Shown one piece after another: positions 1 to 7,545 of a stretch of DNA of 21,953 bases. The stretch comes from an uncultured Lachnospiraceae bacterium (lineage in GTDB: Bacteria; Bacillota; Clostridia; Lachnospirales; Lachnospiraceae): NCBI GenBank assembly GCA_910586025.1, contig CAJUIO010000031.1, forward strand, positions 15,314 to 37,266. The letters run 5' to 3'. How positions within the stretch are numbered: position 1 is the stretch's first letter; each line of letters opens with the position of its first letter. Under the pieces are notes generated by a model. The model had not been told where the DNA came from. It saw only the letters and a list, made by a program, of their open reading frames with translations, and did not search any database. The position numbers and the translations under genes were made by a program.

Positions 1-223
1 TATGTATTGGTCATTTACAGATTATGCAAATAACCTTGTAAAAGAATTTAATGAGGTTTATCCTAATAGTATAGTTGATTTGCAGGTTTTTGGCAGCGAC
101 GAGTATAAGACCAAGATTCTTACCGCACTTCAGAGTCAGGACGGCGTACCGGATATGTTCGATCTGGAAGAAGGATATATTTATGAGTTTTTGAATAGTG
201 ATCCGCAAGTGATCACGGGCTAA
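1..223 (+). pseudogene. Truncated extracellular solute-binding protein (family 1) remnant
   Basis: The reading frame is open from the window edge and stops at TAA 221-223. The roughly 73 visible residues (YWSFTDYANNLVKEFNEVYP, then SQDGVPDMFDLEEGYIYEFL) match the beginning of the mature part of ABC sugar-binding lipoproteins of bacterial family 1, just after the signal peptide. Such proteins normally run past 400 residues. Here the match ends near position 200 and no other frame continues it, so most of the protein is missing. The first 180 bases are about 37% GC by hand count (25% in the first 60), clearly lower than the GC-richer genes that follow. The signal peptide and true start lie upstream of the window. 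It may be the scar of a lost transporter operon; a read-through assembly join cannot be excluded. The ATG at 2 is internal. Confidence 0.7.
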
Positions 224-254
224 GACAGAGCTGTCCTGAGCTTTGCAGTAAGAA

Positions 255-279
255 ATGCCCGCCGAAAGATGCCGGGCAT
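255..279 (+). promoter_or_regulatory. Inverted repeat ahead of the ROK regulator
   Basis: ATGCCCG (255-261) and CGGGCAT (273-279) form a perfect 7-bp inverted repeat with an 11-base loop, 26 bases before the start of the ROK regulator gene. No T-run follows, so it is not a convincing intrinsic terminator. It could be an operator for the regulator itself or a 5'-end hairpin. I see no promoter that clearly pairs with it. Confidence 0.3.
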
Positions 280-305
280 GATGAAAAAGAAGAGGAGCAG
301 GACAG

Positions 306-1529
306 ATGGTAGAAAAAGACAAACAGGTTCAGTTGAAAAACTACAACCGGAGATCTGTTTTGAACTATATTCGGAAGAATAAGACGGCGACCAAGGCGGG
401 GCTTTCGGCGGCATCCGGGCTGACGTTTATGGCGATCAAGAAGATCCTGGAGGAATTGGAGGGGCTGAATCTGATACGCCGCGATGAGATGGAAGGAGTT
501 GGAGTGGGAAGAAAAGCTGTTTCCTACGCTGTTAATGAGGTTTATCGTTATACTATAGGAATACATATTAACAAGTTTGTGACCAGTGTGGCGCTGATGA
601 ATCTGCGGGGAGATATTCTGCAGATAAAGCGCTATCCCATGGAGGAGGACATGGGCAGCCAGTATGCCTTCATGGATATGCTTGCCGGCGGGGTGCGGGA
701 GGTAATTGCGCAGGCCGGAATTGAGAGAGAAAAGATTCTGGGTATCGGGGTCGGCGTACCCGGACCGCTGCATGCAAAGGCGGATATTGTCCTGACACCG
801 TCCAATATTCCCATGCTGCGGTATCTTCCTCTGAAAGAGATTCTGGAGGAGAAGACGGGATATCGGGTGTTTATGCAGAAGGATACCAATGTGATCGCAT
901 TCGGGGAGTACTGGAATGGAAATACCAGGGATATTTATGATCTGATCTATATCGACGTGGATATGGGTATCGGGTCCGGTCTGATCATAGATGGAAGAAT
1001 GAATATCGGAGCAAACGGCATTGCGGGAGAGTTCGGTCATATCATACTGGACGTGAACGGGCCGCTGTGCAGTTGCGGCAACCGGGGATGTCTGGAGGCG
1101 ATGAGCTCCGGCAGCGCAATCCTGAAGGAGCTGCGCAGGCAGCTTGAGACGGAGCGGAACCACCCTCTCTTTGAAAGGAGAGACAAGCTGGTGATTGAGG
1201 ATGTCTTCGAGATGGCCGGGGGAAAGGATCTCCTTGCGATTTCCATTTTGAATCAGTCGGCCTTTTATGTGGGGATAGCGGCTGCCAATCTCATCAATAT
1301 ACTGGATCCCCGGAAGATCGTGCTGGGCGGCATCCTGATCCAGCGCTATCCCAGATATTTTGACATCGTGAAGGATGTGGCCAATTCCCACAGGCCGAGG
1401 GGGGCGAGGGAAAATGATATGGAAATATCCGCATTGGGAGAAAATGCAGGCGTGATCGGTGCCGGTGAAGTGGTGGCGGATTATTTTTTCAGTGAAGAGG
1501 TAAACGAGGTGTTTGTGAAAAATGTGTAG
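306..1529 (+). CDS. ROK family (NagC/XylR-type) transcriptional regulator
   Basis: This 407-residue protein has an N-terminal winged helix-turn-helix (about residues 12-60) joined to a ROK sugar-binding domain (about 83-395), the usual size and order for NagC/XylR repressors. Visible ROK signatures are the N-terminal fold IGIHINKFVTSVAL, GIGVGVPGP (146-154), DVDMGIGSG (217-225), GEFGHI with His245, and the zinc knuckle CSCGNRGCLE with Cys255, Cys257 and Cys262. Asp193 in KDTN keeps the kinase-type acidic residue, which is common even in regulators without kinase activity. The start is set by GAGGAG at 292-297, eight bases before ATG 306. It overlaps the next gene by 8 bases, so it heads the GH36-FGGY-GH31 operon and probably represses it until a sugar or sugar phosphate binds. 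The inducer cannot be read from the sequence. Confidence 0.92.
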   Translation: MVEKDKQVQLKNYNRRSVLNYIRKNKTATKAGLSAASGLTFMAIKKILEELEGLNLIRRDEMEGVGVGRKAVSYAVNEVYRYTIGIHINKFVTSVALMNLRGDILQIKRYPMEEDMGSQYAFMDMLAGGVREVIAQAGIEREKILGIGVGVPGPLHAKADIVLTPSNIPMLRYLPLKEILEEKTGYRVFMQKDTNVIAFGEYWNGNTRDIYDLIYIDVDMGIGSGLIIDGRMNIGANGIAGEFGHIILDVNGPLCSCGNRGCLEAMSSGSAILKELRRQLETERNHPLFERRDKLVIEDVFEMAGGKDLLAISILNQSAFYVGIAAANLINILDPRKIVLGGILIQRYPRYFDIVKDVANSHRPRGARENDMEISALGENAGVIGAGEVVADYFFSEEVNEVFVKNV

Positions 1530-3555
1530 AGAAGAGATTTGTCTGAATTTTCCGGGGTATATAAAAAAAGAAGCTCCTTCCCTGACCTGTAAAGTAACGG
1601 TGAAGGAACGAGAGGAGACTAAGGCAGTGTGGCTTCGAGGGAAGACTGTGCCTGCGCAGCCGCTTTTCGGGCCGCAGACTCATCTGGATCCCCATAAGGG
1701 CGTGAGCTTTACGGCAGGCGTGAGCGGGGTGAAGAAGCTCCTTGCAATTTATCAGCACAAGGACTGGTGGCTGCGTCCCGCCTTTCCCGCGCGGACGGCA
1801 CAGATACCGGCCAGGACTCAGCTGGTTCTGATGAAGGGCAGGGAACGGTATCTTGCCCTGCTTGCAGTCTGCGGCAGAGAGTATCGGACGGACCTTGAGG
1901 GGGCCGGAGACGGAATCCGGGTGACGGTGTCCTCCAACTGTGCCGGCAAGAGCGAGATTGATGATATCAGCCTGGTGTACGCCGTTGGGGATGATCCCTA
2001 CGAGTGCTGCCACAGGGCTGCGGAGTATGCCCTCACCCTGCTGGGACGGCCCTCCATGCTCAGGGAGAGGCGGCGTTATCCCGCCATGTTCGAGAAACTG
2101 GGCTGGTGCAGCTGGGACGCTTTTTATCAGAAGGTTTCCCGGCAGGGAATTCTGGATAAGCTGAAAGAGCTTAAGGAAAAGAAGGTGCCGGTGGGATGGG
2201 CGCTGATTGATGACGGCTGGCTGGATGCGGACTATGAGGCCCAGGTGTTAAAGGGGCTGGATGCCGCTGCGGATAAGTTCCCGGAGGGGCTTTCTGAGTG
2301 CGTGCGCCGGATGAAGGAGGAGTACGGAATCTCTCATGTGGGCATCTGGCATGCCGTGATGGGCTACTGGAACGGGTTGGAGCCTGAATCTGAGGCCTGG
2401 AGGCTTTTGGGCGGCGGATGCTGCGTTCTGCCGGACGGAAGAAGGATTCCTGCGGCAGATGCGGGAAAGGCCTTCCGGTTTTACAGCGTCTGGCACCGAT
2501 ATCTGAGAGATACATGCGGCATTGATTTCGTGAAGGTGGACGGGCAGAGTGCGATCTCTCTGTTCTATGAAGGAAGGGTGGAATACGGAAAGGCCTCGGC
2601 GGCTGTTCAGACCGGACTGAACGCTTCGGCATCAGTATATTTTGATAATAATATCATTAACTGCATGGGTATGGCGCCGGAGGATATGTGGAACCGTCCA
2701 AGCAGCGCCATCGCAAGGAGCAGTGACGATTTTGTGCCTCAGGTTCCCGGCGGGTTCCGGGAGCATGCCTTGCAGAACGGCTATAATTCTCTGCTTCAGG
2801 GACAGTTTTTCTGGGGTGACTGGGATATGTTCTGGAGCAGTCATTCGGAGAACCGGCAGAATGCGGTGCTCCGGGCCGTCAGTGGGGGACCGGTTTATAC
2901 CAGTGATCCGGTGGGAGGTACGGATCCGGAATATATTCTGCCGCTGATTCGCAGGGACGGAACCGTGATCCGCTGTGACGGAGTGGGAATGCCGACTCTG
3001 GACTGTCTTTTTGAGAATGCTGCATTGGGCGGAAAAGTCTTAAAGCTCTTTAACCGCTATGGCGAAAACTATGTGGTTGCCGCTTTTTCCATGGGAGAGG
3101 AAAAGAGCATCCGAGGAAGCATCAGGCTTTCGGATCTTCCGGGGACGGAAGGCGGCACATGGATTGTATATGACCAGAGAAATGAGGCGGCGGCTTTTCT
3201 TGCGGAAGGTGAGGAATTCTCGTTTGATCTTGGAGAGAATGATGCCGGGTTGTTTCTGCTCATGCCTGCGGAGGATTTTGTCCCGGTGGGGATTCTGGAA
3301 AAGCTGATCTGTCCGGGAGGCATTCTGTTTCGGAGAGAGCTTCGGGCAAGGAAGATCCTGAGTCTCGACGATGGGAAGAGGGCGGGCTTTGTGAGCGCAA
3401 AAAGACCCACATGGGTGCTGGTTGACGGGAGAGAGACCGCCTTTGAGGAAAAGCCCTGTACAGGGACTTTGCGGGAAGCATGCTTTTACACGGTACCGAT
3501 GGGGGATGCCGGTATGGATGGCTGTATGCTGGAGGTATTGTTTTCGGAGGGGTAA
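1522..3555 (+). CDS. GH36 Sip1/raffinose-synthase-type alpha-galactosidase
   Basis: A 677-residue glycoside hydrolase of the GH36 branch that holds plant raffinose synthases, seed imbibition proteins and bacterial Sip1-related alpha-galactosidases. It has an N-terminal beta-sandwich (about 1-185), a TIM barrel with GWCSWDAFY (194-202), LIDDGWLD and FVKVDGQS, and a C-terminal beta domain. Asp340 in KVD is the expected nucleophile; Asp402/Asp403 in ARSSDDF supplies the acid/base. There is no signal peptide, so it acts in the cytoplasm on imported substrate. The expected reaction is release or transfer of alpha-galactose from raffinose-type or other alpha-galactosides; transferase activity is possible in this branch. 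The start overlaps the ROK stop (ATGTGTAG) with GAGG about a dozen bases upstream, pointing to translational coupling. The family call is firm; the substrate is inferred. Confidence 0.88.
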   Translation: MCREEICLNFPGYIKKEAPSLTCKVTVKEREETKAVWLRGKTVPAQPLFGPQTHLDPHKGVSFTAGVSGVKKLLAIYQHKDWWLRPAFPARTAQIPARTQLVLMKGRERYLALLAVCGREYRTDLEGAGDGIRVTVSSNCAGKSEIDDISLVYAVGDDPYECCHRAAEYALTLLGRPSMLRERRRYPAMFEKLGWCSWDAFYQKVSRQGILDKLKELKEKKVPVGWALIDDGWLDADYEAQVLKGLDAAADKFPEGLSECVRRMKEEYGISHVGIWHAVMGYWNGLEPESEAWRLLGGGCCVLPDGRRIPAADAGKAFRFYSVWHRYLRDTCGIDFVKVDGQSAISLFYEGRVEYGKASAAVQTGLNASASVYFDNNIINCMGMAPEDMWNRPSSAIARSSDDFVPQVPGGFREHALQNGYNSLLQGQFFWGDWDMFWSSHSENRQNAVLRAVSGGPVYTSDPVGGTDPEYILPLIRRDGTVIRCDGVGMPTLDCLFENAALGGKVLKLFNRYGENYVVAAFSMGEEKSIRGSIRLSDLPGTEGGTWIVYDQRNEAAAFLAEGEEFSFDLGENDAGLFLLMPAEDFVPVGILEKLICPGGILFRRELRARKILSLDDGKRAGFVSAKRPTWVLVDGRETAFEEKPCTGTLREACFYTVPMGDAGMDGCMLEVLFSEG

Positions 3556-3579
3556 AGTCTGACAGGCGGAGGAAAAGCC

Positions 3580-4899
3580 ATGAAAACAATCGGAATTGAT
3601 ATCGGCACCACGTCCATTGTGCTGGTGCTGTTAGACTGTGAGAGAAGAGAAATTACCGACAGCAGGTGCGAGGCCAACCACTTTCTGTCGGGAGGTTTTC
3701 GTCAGGATCCGGACAGAATCGTGGATTTGGCGGTTGAGATGCTGGGACGGCTTCTGGAAGAGGGTGGGGAGGTGTCCGGAATCGGAATCTCCTCCCAGAT
3801 GCACGGAATCCTGTATGTTGATGAAGCAGGCAGGGCGGTGTCTGATTTTTACACCTGGAAGGATGATTGCGGGGAGGATTGCTTCCGGGGAAAGAGCTGC
3901 GCCGATTATCTGTCGGAGAGCACGGGGTATCCCATGTTTTCCGGTTACGGCACGGTCACGCATTTTGCCCTGGAGCGGCGGGATGAGGTTCCGAAAAATG
4001 GAAAGTATTTTACGGGAATAGGGGATTATCTTGCCATGAGACTTTGCGGGGTATCAGAGCCGGCGGCGGATGCCACCATGGCGGCCAGCTTTGGCGGGTA
4101 TGATCTTTGCCGGGAGGCTTTTGATCTGGAATGTCTGGAAAAGGCCGGCGTTCTCATCTCCTTTTATCCCGCAGTTCTAAAGAGAGGGGTTAAGGCGGGA
4201 AGCAGAATGGCCGGCAGATACAGGGGAATCCCTGTTTTCTGGTCGGTAGGAGATAATCAGGCCAGCTTTTTCGGGGCGGCGGGAAGGTCAGAGGATGCGG
4301 TATGCGTCAATGTGGGAACGGGATCGCAGGTATCCCTGTTCGATCGCAGGAGACTTCCCTGCAGGTGGGGAGAGGTTCGGCCCTTTCCGGGAGAGGGATA
4401 TCTGTATGTGCAGGCTTCCCTGAACGGGGGAAAGGTGTATGAGAGGCTGGCGCTCTTTCTGGAAGAGATATGCTCCGGCCTGCCTGAGGAATGTCTTTCG
4501 GGGATGAGGGTGAACGGCTATGACCTGGCGCAGCGTCTGCTGCGGCAGAAGGAGTCTACGGATCTTTCGGTATATCCTTCCCTGTACGGAGTCAGAGGCC
4601 GGAAAAAGAGGTTCGGCGTGATCGAAAACATAACGGAAAAAAATTTTCATCCGTCAGATTTGGTCCGGGCCTATGTGGCGGGAATGGCGGCGGAGCTGCA
4701 TGACATGTACGGCGGGTTTCCGGACGGGCTTTGCGGCGGACGCAGGAAGATTATAGCCAGCGGAAACGGAATACGAAAAAATGAACTGCTGCGGCAGGAA
4801 ATAGAAAGACAGTTTGGAATGCCGCTGTATTTGAGCGGTCTTGACGAGGAAGCGGCGGCCGGGGCGGCATGTCTTGCGGGAGAGTGGAGTTTATTTTAA
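3580..4899 (+). CDS. FGGY-family carbohydrate kinase, sedoheptulokinase-like
   Basis: A 439-residue sugar kinase. The first phosphate-binding motif GIDIGTTSIVLVLLD starts at residue 5 with Asp7. SSQMHG (71-76) is the substrate-side motif, GDNQASFFGAAG contains the catalytic base Asp225, GTGSQVS (246-252) is the second phosphate loop, and IASGNGIRKN near the C-terminus is the adenosine motif. Length and GTGSQVS resemble the sedoheptulokinase-like subgroup more than xylulokinase or glycerol kinase, but specificity cannot be assigned by eye. ATP-dependent phosphorylation of a free ketose or polyol in the cytoplasm is expected. GCGGAGG at 3566-3572 precedes ATG 3580, and the gap to the GH36 gene is only 24 bases, so it belongs to the same transcript. 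It probably phosphorylates a sugar set free by the neighbouring hydrolases. Family sure, substrate unsure. Confidence 0.85.
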   Translation: MKTIGIDIGTTSIVLVLLDCERREITDSRCEANHFLSGGFRQDPDRIVDLAVEMLGRLLEEGGEVSGIGISSQMHGILYVDEAGRAVSDFYTWKDDCGEDCFRGKSCADYLSESTGYPMFSGYGTVTHFALERRDEVPKNGKYFTGIGDYLAMRLCGVSEPAADATMAASFGGYDLCREAFDLECLEKAGVLISFYPAVLKRGVKAGSRMAGRYRGIPVFWSVGDNQASFFGAAGRSEDAVCVNVGTGSQVSLFDRRRLPCRWGEVRPFPGEGYLYVQASLNGGKVYERLALFLEEICSGLPEECLSGMRVNGYDLAQRLLRQKESTDLSVYPSLYGVRGRKKRFGVIENITEKNFHPSDLVRAYVAGMAAELHDMYGGFPDGLCGGRRKIIASGNGIRKNELLRQEIERQFGMPLYLSGLDEEAAAGAACLAGEWSLF

Positions 4900-4913
4900 G
4901 GAGGAGGAAAATT

Positions 4914-7274
4914 ATGCTGCAGGTTTTTACTGGAAAAAGCAGAGTGATTGAAAACATTGAGAGAAAAGGCAGGGCGCTGTATCTGGAATCGGAGGCCGGA
5001 ACCATCAGAATCTGGCCCCAGGATGAAGGGATAGTGCGGATTTCCTATGTGGAAGAGGGGGAATTTGGAGACAAACAGGGGAGAGAATTTGCCGATCTGT
5101 CCGGCTCCTGTAATTGGAGCCATGAGCGAGAGGGGGAGGAGATCAGGCTGTTAACGGAGAAATTAACTGTTACAGTCAATCTGAAGACAGGCTCGATCCG
5201 TTTTTGGGAAAAAGAAGGACGGCTTCTGCTTGCGGAACGCGGGCGGGAAAGCAAGGCGGTGGAGCGCTTTGAGGTTTTCCGTACGGTGATCAACGAGAAT
5301 ACCCGGGTGGAGGAAGTGAAGACGGCGGACGGGGTTAAGCGCAGGATCCGCCTTTCCGACAGAGCGTCTGACGGATTTCTCTGCCATACCAGGCTCTTTC
5401 TGGAATTTGACGAAACGGAGCATCTCCACGGACTGGGGCAGGCTGAGGAGGGAGCGTGGAATCTGCGGGGAACAACTCAGTACCTTCATCAGGCAAACAG
5501 GAAGATTGCTGTTCCAGCACTGCTCTCGGACAGAGGCTACGGGATTCTGCTGTCTACCCAGAGCCCGGCTGTTTTCAGCGATACGCAATACGGCTCTTAT
5601 TTATATACGGAGGCGGATGAGTATCTGGACTATTATTTCCTTGCGGGCGATGCGGATCAGGTGATAAAGGGGTACAGGCGGCTGACCGGAAAGGCGGCTC
5701 TTCTTCCCAGGTGGGCGTTCGGATATATCCAGTCAAAGGAGAGATACGAGACGGCGGACGAGCTGATTCGAACTGCGGCTCAATTCAGGGACCGGGGAAT
5801 CGGTCTGGATGCGCTGGTTCTTGACTGGATGTCCTGGGAGGGGAATCTGTGGGGGCAGAAGACCTTTGACGAGGGGCGGTTTCCCGATCCCGCAGCGCTG
5901 GTTTCCTCCCTCCATGAAACGGATGTGCATTTCATGCTTTCCATCTGGCCCAACATGAGCGAAGAGTGTGAGAATTTCAGGGAATTTCGGGAAAAGGGAA
6001 TGCTGCTTCCGGGAACCACCATCTATGACGCTTTCCGTGCGGATGCCAGAGAGGTTTACTGGCAGCAGGTACACAGAGGGCTGTTCTGCCATGGCGTGGA
6101 TGCCTGGTGGTGTGATTCCAGCGAGCCTCTTACGCCGGAGTGGGAAAAGAGTCAAAAGCCTCTGCCCGAGAAAATGTATCAGGAATATGTGGAGGCAGCG
6201 GCAGACAGTATGCCGATAGAGAAGGCAAACGCCTATGGCTATTATCACGCCGCCGGAATCTGGGAAGGACAGCGCGGCTGCAGCCGGAAGCGGGTAATAA
6301 ATCTCACCAGAAACGGCTATCTGGGAAGTCAGAAATACGGGACGATCCTCTGGTCAGGGGATATAGCGGCGGATTGGGAGACTCTGAGATGCCAGATTGC
6401 ATCAGGTCTTAATTTCTGCGCCAGCGGCTTGCCCTACTGGACCCTGGATATCGGCGCCTTCTTTGTGAAGAAGGGAGCGCCCTGGTACTGGGACGGGGAA
6501 TTTGACGATGCGGCGCAGGATCCCGGATATCGTGAGCTATATGTGAGGTGGCTGCAGTACGGCGCTTTTCTCCCTGTTTTCAGAAGTCACGGGACGGACT
6601 GTGCGAGAGAGCCCTGGAATTTTGGCAAAGAGGGGGAGCCCTTTTATGAAGCGATCGTGAAGTTTATCCGGTTGAGATACCGGCTTCTTCCCTATATTTA
6701 TTCCCTGGCGGGAGGGGTATATCTTGAGGATGGCACCATCATGCGCGGTCTCAACTTTGACTTTCCGCAGGATGCGACGGCGGCAGCTCAGGCGGATCAG
6801 TACATGTTCGGCCCTGCCCTGATGGTATGTCCGGTGACAGAGCCTATGTACTATCTGCCGGGCGGGGAAGCCGTCGAGAGAACGAGAAGCCGGAGAGTCT
6901 GGCTTCCCGAGGGCACGGACTGGTATGATTTCTGGACGAATGAAAGATTCCAGGGGGGACAGTGGGTCGAGGCACCGGCTCCTGTTGACAGGATTCCTCT
7001 GTTTGTGCGGGCGGGAGCCGTGATTCCCATGGTATCGGAGGATATCTGCTGCGCCCGGGAGGTGACAGAGAGGGATATTGTCCTGAGGGTATACGGCGGC
7101 GAGGACGGAACGTTCACGCTTTATGAGGATGCGGGGGACGGATATGGTTATGAGGAAGGACAGTACTGCCTGACACATATTATGTATAAGGAAGAAACGA
7201 AAGAGGTGAGCTGGTATTCGGAGGGAAATATGGAATTTCGAAGAGGTGAGCTTCGAGTGGAGAAGGCGGGATGA
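4914..7274 (+). CDS. GH31 family alpha-glycosidase (alpha-glucosidase or alpha-xylosidase)
   Basis: A 786-residue cytoplasmic GH31 enzyme. The N-terminal beta-sandwich contains HGLGQAEEGAWNLRG near residue 172; the barrel begins around PRWAFGYIQSKERY (265); DALVLDWMSWEG lies near 300. Asp401 in DAWWCDSSEP is the predicted nucleophile and Asp483 in LWSGDIAADW the acid/base; SGLPYWTLDIGAFF and FRSHGTD follow as in the family. C-terminal beta domains start after about residue 600. The family covers alpha-glucosidases, alpha-xylosidases, alpha-galactosidases and transglycosylases, so the linkage cleaved is open. I chose ATG 4914 because GGAGGAGG (4900-4907) sits just upstream; the open frame extends back to 4869, but that would overlap the kinase by 31 bases without a ribosome site. 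Spacing to the kinase stop is 14 bases, so it is the last gene of the operon. Confidence 0.9.
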   Translation: MLQVFTGKSRVIENIERKGRALYLESEAGTIRIWPQDEGIVRISYVEEGEFGDKQGREFADLSGSCNWSHEREGEEIRLLTEKLTVTVNLKTGSIRFWEKEGRLLLAERGRESKAVERFEVFRTVINENTRVEEVKTADGVKRRIRLSDRASDGFLCHTRLFLEFDETEHLHGLGQAEEGAWNLRGTTQYLHQANRKIAVPALLSDRGYGILLSTQSPAVFSDTQYGSYLYTEADEYLDYYFLAGDADQVIKGYRRLTGKAALLPRWAFGYIQSKERYETADELIRTAAQFRDRGIGLDALVLDWMSWEGNLWGQKTFDEGRFPDPAALVSSLHETDVHFMLSIWPNMSEECENFREFREKGMLLPGTTIYDAFRADAREVYWQQVHRGLFCHGVDAWWCDSSEPLTPEWEKSQKPLPEKMYQEYVEAAADSMPIEKANAYGYYHAAGIWEGQRGCSRKRVINLTRNGYLGSQKYGTILWSGDIAADWETLRCQIASGLNFCASGLPYWTLDIGAFFVKKGAPWYWDGEFDDAAQDPGYRELYVRWLQYGAFLPVFRSHGTDCAREPWNFGKEGEPFYEAIVKFIRLRYRLLPYIYSLAGGVYLEDGTIMRGLNFDFPQDATAAAQADQYMFGPALMVCPVTEPMYYLPGGEAVERTRSRRVWLPEGTDWYDFWTNERFQGGQWVEAPAPVDRIPLFVRAGAVIPMVSEDICCAREVTERDIVLRVYGGEDGTFTLYEDAGDGYGYEEGQYCLTHIMYKEETKEVSWYSEGNMEFRRGELRVEKAG

Positions 7275-7284
7275 CCCGCCTTCT
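7261..7284 (+). terminator. Hairpin overlapping the GH31 stop codon
   Basis: AGAAGGCGGG (7261-7270) and CCCGCCTTCT (7275-7284) are perfect 10-bp complements around the 4-base loop ATGA, which contains the stop codon TGA (7272-7274). The following bases are AT-rich but only short T runs are present. It most likely ends transcription of the ROK-GH36-FGGY-GH31 operon, or protects the 3' end of the mRNA. Confidence 0.65.
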
Positions 7285-7310
7285 ATATTTCATATTTATA
7301 AAAAGTTTAT

Positions 7311-7339
7311 GTGACAAACGGAAATCTCAATGCTATACT
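7311..7339 (+). promoter_or_regulatory. Extended -10 sigma-A promoter for the rpn gene
   Basis: GTGACA (7311-7316) and TATACT (7334-7339) are separated by exactly 17 bases, and TGC directly precedes the -10 box, making an extended -10 element. Transcription would start near 7346, leaving an untranslated leader of about 200 bases before the GTG start at 7546. The leader holds short dyads such as GAGATCTC and GCCC-GTC-GGGC and only weak open frames; I recognise no riboswitch in it. Confidence 0.6.
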
Positions 7340-7545
7340 TTAATCAAAGCATATATTCAGATCCTATCACATATCCGACTGTCTATAAAGGACGGTCATC
7401 AGCAGCCCGTCGGGCATCAGCGAGATCAGATTATCTATGCTTGTATTCCAGATAAAACAGAAGAAAGCGGGAGATCTCGTGGAGGGAAAGTGTGCTGCGG
7501 CTGCGGCATGGGATGTTTTCACCTGTCTCCGGCAAAGGAGACTAA

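Noticed and set aside
213..1391. Long minus-strand open frame (392 codons) opposite the ROK regulator
   Set aside because: It has no recognisable motif and no ribosome site, and it lies antisense to a gene with complete ROK signatures. It is an antisense shadow of GC-rich coding sequence.
4869..4913. Upstream start for the GH31 gene overlapping the kinase
   Set aside because: No ribosome site there, whereas GGAGGAGG stands just before ATG 4914.
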